Shown in pieces: positions 55,136 through 63,758 of a stretch of 64,000 nucleotides of DNA. The DNA is from Paenibacillus mucilaginosus 3016. Lineage in GTDB: Bacteria; Bacillota; Bacilli; Paenibacillales; NBRC-103111. The notes under the pieces are model-generated. The model was not told the DNA's origin and made no database searches. It was given only the letters and a program-made list of their open reading frames with translations. The first letter of the stretch is position 1, and every line of letters begins with the position of its first letter. The position numbers and the translations under genes are program-made. The stretch is taken from positions 629,501 through 693,500 of the forward strand of contig NC_016935.1 in NCBI RefSeq assembly GCF_000250655.1, written 5' to 3'.

Positions 55136-55179
55136 GGCGGTAAGGGTGGGCAGGCCATGGCCACCTCCGCCTCTTTTTG
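55136..55179 (+). terminator. Terminator after nirD
   Basis: AGGCGG...CCGCCT outer and GGTGG/CCACC inner arms, followed by CTTTTTG. Confidence 0.65.
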
Positions 55180-55383
55180 CTGGACAGCACCGGATAAAGC
55201 GGCTGGCAGGAATGCACAATAGGAGATGGCCTGGAGCCGGCTGTCCTCTGTAAGGGGGAGCCCGGCGAGGAGCTGGCGCGAGAGGCAGCCTCTTGAACCT
55301 TTTTTTGCAGAAGGGCTTGCTATATGCGGTTGAACGTCCGGATTCGCGCCGCACGTCGGGATATGGCAAACTGCGTCGGACAA
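55180..55383. other. Intergenic region, no supported gene
   Basis: Between the nirD terminator and the tkt promoter. Short frames occur on both strands but lack ribosome sites or recognisable sequence. Confidence 0.45.
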
Positions 55384-55392
55384 TGGTACAAT
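55384..55392 (+). promoter_or_regulatory. Extended -10 promoter of tkt
   Basis: TGGTACAAT is an extended -10 (TGnTACAAT). The -35 is poor (TGGCAA, 17-base spacer). It would give a leader of about 145 bases. Confidence 0.4.
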
Positions 55393-55416
55393 AAGGGAAG
55401 AATGAAGTGTTTATAA

Positions 55417-55496
55417 GGTGATGTGCACACGTTAACAAGGGGGAGTCGGGAGCGATAACGGCCCGGACACCTCCGACTCGATGCTGCACACCTTTT
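55417..55496 (+). promoter_or_regulatory. Structured leader upstream of tkt
   Basis: Nested stems: GGTG/CACC with TGCA/TGCA, then GAGTCGG-AG/CTCCGACTC with one bulge, followed by CCTTTTA. It looks like a leader hairpin or attenuator; I do not recognise a known riboswitch. Confidence 0.4.
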
Positions 55497-55545
55497 ACGC
55501 CTTTAGCACATTGCTGTCAAAAAGAAACAGAGTGGAGGACTACTA

Positions 55546-57549
55546 ATGACGGTCACAAACAAATCGATTGAGCAGCTTTCCATCGACACCATCCGTACTT
55601 TGTCGATCGACGCGATCGAGAAAGCAAAGTCCGGCCATCCCGGCATGCCTATGGGCGCCGCACCTATGGGGTACGAGCTGTTCGCCAAGGTCATGAAGCA
55701 CAACCCGCAGGACCCGAACTGGATCAACCGCGACCGCTTCGTGCTCTCCGCCGGCCACGGCTCCATGCTGCTGTACTCCCTGCTGCACCTCTCCGGTTAT
55801 GATCTGCCGATGGAAGAGCTGAAGAACTTCCGCCAATGGGGCAGCAAGACGCCGGGCCATCCGGAAGTGGGCCACACGGCAGGCGTAGACGCTACGACCG
55901 GACCGCTCGGCCAAGGCTTCGGTATGGCCGTGGGCATGGCGATCGCCGAGGCGCATCTCGGCGCGGTGTACAACAAGGAAGGTTACCGCATCGTAGACCA
56001 CTATACATATGCGATCTGCGGCGACGGAGACCTGATGGAAGGCATCTCCTCCGAATCCGCTTCGCTTGCAGGCCACCTCAAGCTCGGCAAGCTGATCGTC
56101 CTGTACGATTCCAACGATATCTCCCTCGACGGCGAACTGAACCTCTCGTTCTCCGAGAACGTGGCTCAGCGCTTTGAAGGGTACGGCTGGCAGGTGCTCC
56201 GCGTAGAGGACGGCAACGATCTGGAAGCCATCCACAAAGCGGTGCTGGAAGCGCAGGCCGACTACCGTCCGACCCTGATCGAGGTCAAGACTGTGATCGG
56301 TTACGGTTCCCCGAACAAAGCGGGCAAGGGCGGGCACGTGGGTCCACACGGTTCCCCGCTTGGCGTAGACGAAGTGGCCCTGACGAAGGACGCTTACGGC
56401 TGGGACCGCGAGCAGCATTTCTATGTACCGGATGCCGTCCGCACCCACTTTGAGGAAATCAAGAACAAGAACGTGGGAGTCTACGACGCTTGGAAAGCTT
56501 CTTTCGCCGAGTATGCGAAGGCGTTCCCTGAGCTGGCCCAGCAGTTCGAAATGGCCCTCAGCGGCGAGCTTCCTGAAGGCTGGGAGTCCAAGGTTTCCAT
56601 GGACGCTCCTGCAGAGAAAGGCACACGTACCGCTTCCGGTATCGTGCTCAATGAGATCGCGAATGCCGTGCCTCAGCTCATCGGCGGCTCCGCTGACCTC
56701 GAGTCCTCCACGATGACGCACATGAAGGGGCTCGGACAGCTGACGCCTAAGGATTACAGCGGACGCAACGTCTACTTCGGCGTGCGTGAGTTCGGTATGG
56801 GCGCGGCAGTGAACGGTATGCTGCTTCACGGCGGCCTGAAGGTATTCTGCGGCACCTTCTTCGTCTTCTCGGACTACCTGCGTCCGGCTATCCGTCTGGC
56901 CTCCATTATGAACGTGCCGGCGATCTATGTCTTCACGCATGACTCCATCGGTGTCGGCGAAGACGGACCGACGCACGAGCCGATCGAGCAGCTTGCGGCG
57001 CTCCGCGTCATTCCGGGTCTGACGATCATCCGTCCGGCGGACGGCAGCGAAACGGCGGCAGCCTGGAAGTATGCCGTACAGAACAAGGTGGGTCCGGTTG
57101 CCCTGATCTTCTCCCGTCAAGCGGCTGCGAAGCTGGAAGGCTCGGAGAAGGGTGCCGTCGACCGTGGTGCGTACGTGCTTTCGGATGCGCCGGGCGGCAA
57201 GCCTCAAGCGCAGCTCATCGCGACAGGTACGGAAGTGCAGCTCGCGGTTGCGGCGCAGAAGGCGCTGGCTGAAGAAGGCGTGAATGTCCGCGTCATCTCC
57301 ATGCCAAGCTGGGAGCTGTTCGACAAGCAGACGCAGGAGTACAAGGACTCCGTCATTCTGCCTGACGTCAAAGCGCGCCTCGCGATCGAGATGGGCCATT
57401 CCTTCGGCTGGGAACGCTATGTCGGCGATGCCGGCGGCGTGCTCGGGATCAACAAGTTCGGCGCCTCGGCACCGGGCCCTGTGGTCATCAAGGAGTACGG
57501 CTTTACAGTTGAGAACGTGGTTGCCCGCGTGAAGCAGCTCTTGAAGTAA
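55546..57549 (+). CDS. tkt: Transketolase
   Basis: TPP-dependent pentose-phosphate enzyme. 667 residues: [19 protein letters not shown] start, [22 protein letters not shown] motif [12 protein letters not shown]...LIVLYDSN, pyrimidine domain with [15 protein letters not shown] and [15 protein letters not shown], then [27 protein letters not shown] before the ATG. Length is standard. Confidence 0.97.
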   Translation: MTVTNKSIEQLSIDTIRTLSIDAIEKAKSGHPGMPMGAAPMGYELFAKVMKHNPQDPNWINRDRFVLSAGHGSMLLYSLLHLSGYDLPMEELKNFRQWGSKTPGHPEVGHTAGVDATTGPLGQGFGMAVGMAIAEAHLGAVYNKEGYRIVDHYTYAICGDGDLMEGISSESASLAGHLKLGKLIVLYDSNDISLDGELNLSFSENVAQRFEGYGWQVLRVEDGNDLEAIHKAVLEAQADYRPTLIEVKTVIGYGSPNKAGKGGHVGPHGSPLGVDEVALTKDAYGWDREQHFYVPDAVRTHFEEIKNKNVGVYDAWKASFAEYAKAFPELAQQFEMALSGELPEGWESKVSMDAPAEKGTRTASGIVLNEIANAVPQLIGGSADLESSTMTHMKGLGQLTPKDYSGRNVYFGVREFGMGAAVNGMLLHGGLKVFCGTFFVFSDYLRPAIRLASIMNVPAIYVFTHDSIGVGEDGPTHEPIEQLAALRVIPGLTIIRPADGSETAAAWKYAVQNKVGPVALIFSRQAAAKLEGSEKGAVDRGAYVLSDAPGGKPQAQLIATGTEVQLAVAAQKALAEEGVNVRVISMPSWELFDKQTQEYKDSVILPDVKARLAIEMGHSFGWERYVGDAGGVLGINKFGASAPGPVVIKEYGFTVENVVARVKQLLK

Positions 57550-57599
57550 TTGCAGCATCAGGTTTGAGAGACTTTCATCAGAGGAGCGGTTGTTTCCCC

Positions 57600-57917
57600 A
57601 TGTCCCAGTTCGAGAATGTAACGGTAGTAAAACAAGCGAATGTCTACTTCGACGGCAAGGTGACCAGCCGTACGGTGCTGTTTGCCGACGGCACGAAGAA
57701 GACGCTCGGCATCATGATGCCGGGGGAGTATGAGTTCGGCACGGATGTGAAGGAAATCATGGAAATCCTGGCAGGGGACCTCAGCGTCCTGCTGCCCGGC
57801 TCCAGCGAATGGCTGCAGATCAGCGGCAAGGGCGAGTTCACGGTTCCGGCCGGGGAGAAGTTCAAGCTGGAGGTCCGTACGGTAACGGACTACTGCTGCT
57901 CTTACATCAGCGAGTAA
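57600..57917 (+). CDS. ppnP: Pyrimidine/purine nucleoside phosphorylase PpnP
   Basis: A 105-residue cupin (YaiE/DUF1255): [68 protein letters not shown], and CCSY near the end. It phosphorolyses several nucleosides, linking salvage to ribose-1-phosphate. The ATG at 57600 begins MSQFENV and matches the family length. GAGGAG is upstream. Next to transketolase, which is plausible for pentose recycling. Confidence 0.9.
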   Translation: MSQFENVTVVKQANVYFDGKVTSRTVLFADGTKKTLGIMMPGEYEFGTDVKEIMEILAGDLSVLLPGSSEWLQISGKGEFTVPAGEKFKLEVRTVTDYCCSYISE

Positions 57918-57925
57918 TACAACAA

Positions 57926-57969
57926 AAACGGCTGCAGATCCAAAAAGTGGACCCTGCAGCCGTTTCTTT
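57926..57969. terminator. Bidirectional terminator
   Basis: AAACGGCTGCAG and CTGCAGCCGTTT are perfect complements, followed by CTTT. Lies between ppnP and the opposing dehydrogenase gene. Confidence 0.88.
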
Positions 57970-58012
57970 ATACGTCGAGTCAATGTATACGGATATGCGT
58001 AACCCGGTCCTT

Positions 58013-59290
58013 CTATCCCTTGGCCGGGGCGGAAGCTTCCGACTTGCTTCGGACATAGGCTTCCAGCTTGAGACGGACATAAGGAGGCAGGCCGGAGAGC
58101 ATGCAGCCGTACTTGTAGTGATCGCCTTCCGCATGAATGCGGATGATGCGGCCGGTGAGCGGCGGCAGGTCCGCCTCCTGCGGGAAGTGGATGACGACAA
58201 ACATATCCTGGGCAAGCGGGGAAGCCGAAGTAATGAGCAGGCCGCTTTCCGAAAGGTCGACCAATGTCCCGTCGATCAGCTGGCCGGAGAAGGAGCCTTC
58301 CTGCTGCCACTGGTACACCGAGAGATGCAGCTTGATATGAAGCTGTACGCGGGTGCTGCGGCGTCTCTCTTCAGCTGCGGGCTTCGCGGCAGGGGTCTCG
58401 GTCCGGACGCCGACCTGCAGGCCCATCCAGTCCTCGTAGCACTGGATGACGGAGGAGAGATCCTCCTCGCTGAGCCCCTTGGCCCGTCCCATCTGGAAAA
58501 TGCCCGTAGCCGCACGCAGCATCGGGGACGGCAGCTGGAAGCCATTCGCGACATCGCCGGCCAGCAGCAGGTCCTTCAGCATCAGGCCGAGGGAGAACTG
58601 GTTGCTGAAGTCTCGGTTTACGACCTTCTGGCCCTTCAGCTCGGCCTGCTTGGAGTTTGCGCTTCCCGCGAGCACGATGCTCAGGAACCGCTCGGGATCG
58701 AGTCCGGCCTTGGTGACCAGCGACAGTCCCTCCATCAGCCCGAGCGCATTAATGCCGACCATCGTGTTGTGGGCGAGCTTGGCGTGGGAGCCGGAGCCGG
58801 AAGGACCCATATACACGATGCGTGTGCCCAGCGCCTCGAAGACATCGCGGTGCGTCTCCAGGGCTTCCTCTTCCCCGCCGATCATGAACACCAGCGTGCC
58901 GTTTTCCGCTCCCGGCTTGCTGCCGGTGACCGGGGCATCGAGGAAGTCGACCGCATGGGCGGCCAGCTCGCCGTGAATCCGCCTGCTGGTCTCGGGAGAG
59001 ACCGTGGAGCAGTCGATGACCGTCTGTCCGGGACGGAGGGCCGTGATGATCCCCTCAGCCCCCAGGATGTGCTCAAGGACGACATCGTCCGTGCTCAGCA
59101 TCGTGATGACCACATCGGCATCCTTCGCAGCCTGTGCGGGGGTGGATACGGTGCGCGCACCGAGCTCGAGGAGGTTGTCCGCTTTGGATGGCGTGCGGTT
59201 GTAAGCGACGACTTCAAAGCCCTTTTTCAGCAGATTGACCGCCATAGGGTTGCCCATGGTGCCAAGGCCAATAAAACCGATCGTTTTCAT
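58013..59290 (-). CDS. Beta-hydroxyacid dehydrogenase (HIBADH family) fused to a PilZ domain
   Basis: 425 residues in two parts. Residues 1-290 are a 3-hydroxyisobutyrate/6-phosphogluconate dehydrogenase-like enzyme: Rossmann motif GFIGLGTMGNPMA, NRTPSKADNL, substrate motif DAPVTGSKPGAENGTL, catalytic Lys171 in GSHAKLAHNTMVG. Residues about 305-415 are a PilZ domain: RRSTR (310-314, RxxxR) and DLSESG (345-350, DxSxxG), the c-di-GMP-binding signature, then GRIIRIHAEGDHYKYGCMLSG. The frame is continuous with no internal start. AGGTGG precedes the ATG. A metabolic dehydrogenase carrying a c-di-GMP receptor is unusual; the substrate is unknown. Confidence 0.88.
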   Translation of the reverse strand: MKTIGFIGLGTMGNPMAVNLLKKGFEVVAYNRTPSKADNLLELGARTVSTPAQAAKDADVVITMLSTDDVVLEHILGAEGIITALRPGQTVIDCSTVSPETSRRIHGELAAHAVDFLDAPVTGSKPGAENGTLVFMIGGEEEALETHRDVFEALGTRIVYMGPSGSGSHAKLAHNTMVGINALGLMEGLSLVTKAGLDPERFLSIVLAGSANSKQAELKGQKVVNRDFSNQFSLGLMLKDLLLAGDVANGFQLPSPMLRAATGIFQMGRAKGLSEEDLSSVIQCYEDWMGLQVGVRTETPAAKPAAEERRRSTRVQLHIKLHLSVYQWQQEGSFSGQLIDGTLVDLSESGLLITSASPLAQDMFVVIHFPQEADLPPLTGRIIRIHAEGDHYKYGCMLSGLPPYVRLKLEAYVRSKSEASAPAKG

Positions 59291-59502
59291 GATTCCACCT
59301 GTCTTTCGTTAGGATCGTCTTCCGTAGCCGAACGCCGGCCGGATCAGAGGAGGCTGGTCCGGGCGTCTTGGTACCATTGTAGCATTTCGCCGGGCAGCGT
59401 GTGAATTCTCTTGCGTAAAGGATGGAAAATCAAGTATTCTAACGTTATAGATACATAAATGAGACGCATCCGGATTATTCGGAAATAGGAGGACTAGAAC
59501 TC

Positions 59503-60858
59503 ATGACAGCCAAGCTTCGTTTTGACTACAGCAAGGCGCTGGGCTTCATCCAGCAGCATGAAGTGGATTACTTGGAGGGGGCCGTAGCTCTCGCGCACGA
59601 ACAGCTGCACAACAAGAGCGGCGCAGGCAGCGACTATCTCGGATGGATCGATTTGCCCGCTGATTATGATAAAGAGGAGTTTGCCCGCATCCAGCAGGCG
59701 GCACAGCGCATCCAGTCGGATTCCGACGCGCTGGTCGTCATCGGGATCGGCGGCTCTTACCTCGGCGCCCGCGCGGCGATCGAGATGCTGTCCCACAGCT
59801 TTTACAACCTGCTGCCTAAGGGCCAGCGCAAGACGCCTGAAGTATACTTCGTCGGCCAGAACATCTCGTCGACCTACGTTACACACCTGCTTCAGCTGCT
59901 CGAGGGCAAGGATATCTCCGTGAACGTGATCTCGAAGTCCGGTACGACGACCGAGCCGGCCATCGCATTCCGTATTTTCCGCGAGCTGCTCGAGAAGAAG
60001 TACGGCAAGGAAGGCGCGCGCAAGCGGATCTACGCAACGACCGACAAGGCGAAGGGCGCGCTGAAGAAGCTGGCGACCGAGGAAGGGTACGAGTCCTTCG
60101 TGATTCCGGACGATGTAGGCGGACGCTACTCCGTTCTGACGGCGGTAGGCCTGCTGCCGATCGCAACGGCCGGCGTCGACATCGAAGCCATGATGCGCGG
60201 CGCGGCGGATGCGCGTGAAGTGTACTCGAATCCGAGCCTGAAGGAGAACGAAGCTTACCAATACGCCGCTGTGCGCAACGCTCTGTACCGCAAAGGCAAG
60301 TCGACCGAGATCCTCGTGAACTACGAGCCGTCCCTTCACTTCGTATCGGAGTGGTGGAAGCAGCTGTTCGGCGAGAGTGAGGGCAAGGACAACAAGGGCA
60401 TCTACCCTTCCTCCGTTGACTTCTCCACCGACCTGCACTCCATGGGCCAGTTCATCCAGGAAGGCTCCCGCAACCTGTTCGAGACCGTGATTCAAGTGGA
60501 GCAGGTGAACGAGCAGATCACGATCGGCACCGACAGCCAGGATCTGGACGGGCTGAACTTCCTGAGCGGCAAGACGATGGACTTCGTCAACCGCAAGGCA
60601 TTCGAAGGCACCATGCTCGCCCACACGGACGGCGGCGTGCCTAACCTGATCGTGACCCTGCCGGATATGACACCGTACACCTTCGGTTATATGGTTTACT
60701 TCTTTGAAAAAGCCTGCGGCATCAGCGGCTACCTGCTGGGCGTCAATCCGTTCGACCAACCGGGTGTAGAGGCATATAAGAAGAACATGTTCGCGCTGCT
60801 CGGCAAGCCGGGCTACGAGAAGGAAAAAGCGGAGCTTGAAGCCCGTTTGAATAAGTAA
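59503..60858 (+). CDS. pgi: Glucose-6-phosphate isomerase
   Basis: Interconverts glucose-6-phosphate and fructose-6-phosphate. 451 residues with [68 protein letters not shown] and a conserved late Lys region ([16 protein letters not shown]). Bacillus-type short PGI. AGGAGG before the ATG; terminator follows. Confidence 0.97.
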   Translation: MTAKLRFDYSKALGFIQQHEVDYLEGAVALAHEQLHNKSGAGSDYLGWIDLPADYDKEEFARIQQAAQRIQSDSDALVVIGIGGSYLGARAAIEMLSHSFYNLLPKGQRKTPEVYFVGQNISSTYVTHLLQLLEGKDISVNVISKSGTTTEPAIAFRIFRELLEKKYGKEGARKRIYATTDKAKGALKKLATEEGYESFVIPDDVGGRYSVLTAVGLLPIATAGVDIEAMMRGAADAREVYSNPSLKENEAYQYAAVRNALYRKGKSTEILVNYEPSLHFVSEWWKQLFGESEGKDNKGIYPSSVDFSTDLHSMGQFIQEGSRNLFETVIQVEQVNEQITIGTDSQDLDGLNFLSGKTMDFVNRKAFEGTMLAHTDGGVPNLIVTLPDMTPYTFGYMVYFFEKACGISGYLLGVNPFDQPGVEAYKKNMFALLGKPGYEKEKAELEARLNK

Positions 60859-60891
60859 GAGTTTTTAGAAAGCCGTCCCCGGCTGCAAAAG

Positions 60892-60925
60892 AAGCGGTTC
60901 ATCCTCACGGATGGCTGCTTTTTTT
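60892..60925 (+). terminator. Terminator after pgi
   Basis: AAGCGGTTCATCC and GGATGGCTGCTT pair imperfectly, followed by seven T residues. Confidence 0.75.
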
Positions 60926-60981
60926 GAAAGGGGGCGCAGCGGCTAAGGCAGCAATGGATTGAAGGAGGGCGGCAGCGCCTC

Positions 60982-61620
60982 ATGTTACCCCAGTATCGGA
61001 CGGTCCGGGCCTTTGGCACCGCCGAGATCGTCATCAAGAAATCCCGTTTCATCGGCTTTGCGAAGCCGGTAACGACCGAAGAGGAAGCGGTTGCGTTCAT
61101 CGAAGGAATCAAGAAAGAGCATTGGAACGCTACGCATAACTGCTCCGCCTATATGATCGGGGAGCGGGATGAGATCCAGAAGGCTTCGGACGACGGTGAA
61201 CCGAGCGGGACAGCAGGCAAACCGATTCTGGAAATCATCAAGAACCAGGGACTCAAGAATGTCGTCGTCGTCGTCACCCGCTATTTCGGCGGGATTATGC
61301 TTGGAGCCGGCGGTCTGATCCGGGCTTATACGGACGGGGCAGTGGCAGGGCTTGCCGCGGCGGAGCAGGTGTACCAGGTGCTTCACCGGGAGATTCGGGT
61401 GGAGATCGACTACACATGGCTCGGCAAGGTGGAGAATGAGCTGCGCGGCCGGGGGACGCTCCTGGGGGAGACCGCATTCGCGGACAAAGTGACGCTGCTT
61501 TGTTTGCCGAAGGAGACGGAAGCCGATGCCTTCATCGCTTGGATGACTGATTTGACCCAGGGTCAAGGTGTAATTTTGCAGGGTGAATCCCGATACGTAG
61601 AGCATGCCGAGCTTTCCTGA
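60982..61620 (+). CDS. IMPACT/YigZ family protein (YvyE-like)
   Basis: A 212-residue protein: N-terminal IMPACT domain with KKSRFIGFAKPV, HNCSAYMIG, SDDGEPSGTAGKPIL and VVVTRYFGGIMLGAGGLIRAY; C-terminal DUF1949 region. Related to E. coli YigZ and B. subtilis YvyE; possibly linked to translation or stress, role unproven. AAGGAGG lies 13 bases before the ATG. Confidence 0.92.
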   Translation: MLPQYRTVRAFGTAEIVIKKSRFIGFAKPVTTEEEAVAFIEGIKKEHWNATHNCSAYMIGERDEIQKASDDGEPSGTAGKPILEIIKNQGLKNVVVVVTRYFGGIMLGAGGLIRAYTDGAVAGLAAAEQVYQVLHREIRVEIDYTWLGKVENELRGRGTLLGETAFADKVTLLCLPKETEADAFIAWMTDLTQGQGVILQGESRYVEHAELS

Positions 61621-61682
61621 GGGAAGCCTCGGCGGCTTCATGTAATAGATGCTTTGGATTACGCAGCAGGAGGAGTGAGGAT

Positions 61683-62270
61683 GTGGCAAGAAAAGCGGTA
61701 GCACAGGAGCTGAGCCGTGAGCGGATTTTGGAGGAAGCGCGGCATCTGTTCGTACAACACGGCTATTATGCTTTAACGATGCGAAGCATCGCCAAGTCGA
61801 TGGGGTACAGTCATGGGGCGTTATATTACCATTTCAGGGAGAAGGCGGAGCTGTTCTACGCCCTGGTGGTCGAGGACTTTCAAATGCTGCTTGAGCGCCA
61901 GAAGGAGATGATCAGGCGGACACGGCTCGGCGATATGGCGCAGCTGGAGAAGCTGATGCTCGAGTTCATCAAGTTCGGGCTGGAGAATCCGAACCACTAT
62001 GAGATCATGTTCATGATCAAGGATCCGGAGCTGCAGCGGTATTCCAGAACGGAACAGGCGCAGTGCCTCGAACTCTTCGCTACGGTGGTACGGTCGGTAG
62101 TAGCCAAGCAGGAGGGCGGCGAGAAGAAAATGTACAGCCTGCCTTGGAGCCTGTTCATGTCTCTGCACGGTTTTATCTCTTATAACATCCACTTCAATCA
62201 AACGTATGCCGACGTCAAGCGGCTGGCCGAACAACATGTCCAATATTTGTGCGAGGGGCTGCAAGGATAG
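61683..62270 (+). CDS. TetR-family transcriptional regulator
   Basis: A 195-residue regulator with a TetR helix-turn-helix (ILEEARHLFVQHGYYALTMRS, IAKSMGYSHGALYYHFREKAELF, about 15-60) and an all-helical ligand domain with several Met and aromatic residues. GTG start at 61683 with AGGAGGAG upstream. No divergently transcribed target is obvious; self-regulation or regulation elsewhere is likely. Confidence 0.9.
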   Translation: MARKAVAQELSRERILEEARHLFVQHGYYALTMRSIAKSMGYSHGALYYHFREKAELFYALVVEDFQMLLERQKEMIRRTRLGDMAQLEKLMLEFIKFGLENPNHYEIMFMIKDPELQRYSRTEQAQCLELFATVVRSVVAKQEGGEKKMYSLPWSLFMSLHGFISYNIHFNQTYADVKRLAEQHVQYLCEGLQG

Positions 62271-62312
62271 CATCCTGCCGAAATCTGCATCCTAAGATTC
62301 TTTGCAGCCCCT
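62254..62312. terminator. Convergent dyad between tetR-like and yjbQ-like genes
   Basis: AGGGGCTGCAA and TTGCAGCCCCT are perfect 11-base complements, the first within the end of the TetR gene. No long T run, but placement between convergent genes suggests termination. Confidence 0.5.
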
Positions 62313-62331
62313 GACTTTAATACGGTAAAGC

Positions 62332-62733
62332 TTAACCGCGTACAAACTTTACCATGACATTTCGTTCCCGCGGTCCATCGAATTCGCACAGATAGATACC
62401 CTGCCATCTACCAAGGACCAGACGGGAGCCCGCGATAAGGACGGTCTGGGAAGAGCCGACGGTCATCGCCTTCAGGTGGGAAGCTGTATTCCCTTCCGCA
62501 TGCCGGTATTTGGGATGCTCCCATGGGTACACCTCATCCAGACGCATCAGCACGTCATGGCGTACGTCCGGGTCGGCATTCTCCTGGATGGTGATGCCGG
62601 CGGTCGTGTGCGGGCAATACACAACAGCAAGGCCATCCTCGATCTGAACTTTTTTGAGCAGGTCGTGCACTTCACGGGTAATATCAATCATGGAATCGCG
62701 TTCACGGGTCTGGAACTGCAGCGTATGTATCAT
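62332..62733 (-). CDS. YjbQ family protein (UPF0047)
   Basis: A 133-residue protein with the UPF0047 signature CPHTTAGITIQENADPDV, HLKAMTVGSSQTVLIAGSRLVLG and LCEFDGPRERNVMVKFV. Family members have weak thiamine-phosphate synthase activity; the physiological role is uncertain. AGGAGG lies before the ATG on the minus strand. Confidence 0.93.
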   Translation of the reverse strand: MIHTLQFQTRERDSMIDITREVHDLLKKVQIEDGLAVVYCPHTTAGITIQENADPDVRHDVLMRLDEVYPWEHPKYRHAEGNTASHLKAMTVGSSQTVLIAGSRLVLGRWQGIYLCEFDGPRERNVMVKFVRG

Positions 62734-62825
62734 AGGGGAACCTCCTTGTTGGGTTGGATACGGGTTGGATACGGGATGGTGGCCGTGCTCTCATTATATT
62801 ACACGGAGCACCCTCCTACAAAACA

Positions 62826-62834
62826 TGGTACAAT
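62826..62834 (+). promoter_or_regulatory. Extended -10 promoter for the DUF1128 gene
   Basis: TGGTACAAT, an extended -10 (TGnTACAAT) 46 bases before the GTG start. No strong -35 is seen. Confidence 0.45.
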
Positions 62835-62880
62835 AGGAATAAGCAGCTCATATTGCCCGACCGAAAGGATGAAGAACCAC

Positions 62881-63102
62881 GTGAACCTGGCAGTGAATAC
62901 CCTTGAGAATACGGAATTTATGATTGAGGAGATCAAGAAGAAGCTGCGGATGGCTTCCGGCGCCGCCCTCAAAGCGTCTCAGCTCAATGACTCGCAGTAT
63001 GAAGATCTTCGTGACATCTACGAGATGGTAGCCGGCAAGAGCCAGTTCAGCATCTCGGAGATCGAAGCGATTACGACAGAGCTCGGCAAGCTTCGCCGCT
63101 AA
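62881..63102 (+). CDS. DUF1128 family protein
   Basis: A 73-residue helical protein (NLAVNTLENTEFMIEEIKKK, YEDLRDIYEMVAGKSQFSIS, EIEAITTELGKL) matching DUF1128 in size and pattern. GTG at 62881 is chosen: AAAGGATG upstream and the usual length; an in-frame ATG at 62869 sits directly on the AAAGG. Function unknown. Confidence 0.8.
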   Translation: MNLAVNTLENTEFMIEEIKKKLRMASGAALKASQLNDSQYEDLRDIYEMVAGKSQFSISEIEAITTELGKLRR

Positions 63103-63249
63103 GCTCAGGAACTTGCGAGTGAGACAGCGGCACAACTTGACGCATTACGGACAAAGGTACAGGCAGAGCTTCCCCGCCTACCATAGGATGTAGGGTAACA
63201 GACAGCAGGGTCCGGCTTGCTGTACCTAAATCTCTTGGAGGTGTGCAGG

Positions 63250-63543
63250 ATGCACAAAGCGGTCCGTAAGCAAGATGCTGCCAAGCTGATCGGCAAGGAG
63301 ATCGTTGCCGTGCGTAAAGACGGTACAGTGGTCCGCGGCAAACTGGTGCGTGTCAGCGGCACCCAAATTTTCCTCTCCCCGCGTAAGGGCAAGCAGGTAA
63401 AGACATCGGCGATCATTCCCTTGGTCCTGTTTGATTTGCTGGCAATCGGTACGGCCCCCTATGCTTATGGTCCATACGGCTACGGCGGCGGGTATCCCGG
63501 TGCATACGGCTACGGCCCTTATGGCGGCGGCTGGTTCTGGTAA
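63250..63543 (+). CDS. Small protein with LSm-like core and Gly/Tyr-rich tail
   Basis: A 97-residue protein. The core (IGKEIVAVRKDGTVVRGKLV, VSGTQIFLSPRKGK, about 15-50) looks like a short SH3/LSm-type beta barrel. A hydrophobic stretch follows (about 55-68, IIPLVLFDLLAIGTAP). The C terminus is a Tyr/Gly/Pro tail (YGPYGYGGGYPGAYGYGPYG) ending GGWFW. GGAGGTG lies 5 bases before the ATG. Such tails occur in spore coat and adhesive proteins; a coat role is a guess. Confidence 0.75.
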   Translation: MHKAVRKQDAAKLIGKEIVAVRKDGTVVRGKLVRVSGTQIFLSPRKGKQVKTSAIIPLVLFDLLAIGTAPYAYGPYGYGGGYPGAYGYGPYGGGWFW

Positions 63544-63564
63544 GCAGCGCTCTAAAGTAACAGC

Positions 63565-63614
63565 AAACCCCCATGTTCTCCATCGGATGGTTCCGTGGAG
63601 CATGGGGGTTTTTC
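63565..63614 (+). terminator. Terminator after the Gly/Tyr-rich gene
   Basis: AAACCCCCATG pairs with CATGGGGGTTT around an interior CTCCA/TGGAG stem, followed by T residues. Confidence 0.88.
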
Positions 63615-63639
63615 CTTTTCACCCTGCTGCAGGGGAGGG

Positions 63640-63753
63640 TCACAGCTCTTGTGGCTCGTCGTCTTCCTTGTTCCGGCCGTTCCACAAGAACAAGAAGACC
63701 AGGGAGGCGGCAACGACAAGAGGGGGAGCATAGAAGATAAGAAATTCGTCCAT
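63640..63753 (-). CDS. cydS: Cytochrome bd oxidase small subunit CydS
   Basis: A 37-residue single-helix protein: MDEFLIFYAPPLVVAASLVF then LFLWNGRNKEDDEPQEL. Size, the FLIFYAPP start and position just after cydB fit CydS/CbdX, which binds beside CydA and stabilises haem b558. The ATG at 63753 has AAAGGATG (overlapping the cydB stop) just upstream. Confidence 0.82.
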   Translation of the reverse strand: MDEFLIFYAPPLVVAASLVFLFLWNGRNKEDDEPQEL

Positions 63754-63758
63754 GGTCG

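Noticed and set aside
55543..57558. Minus-strand frame of 671 residues opposite tkt
   Set aside because: Mirror of the highly conserved transketolase codons; no ribosome site or recognisable motif.
57809..59404. Plus-strand frame of 531 residues opposite the PilZ-fusion dehydrogenase
   Set aside because: The minus-strand frame has clear enzyme and PilZ motifs; the plus frame has none and overlaps the ppnP end.
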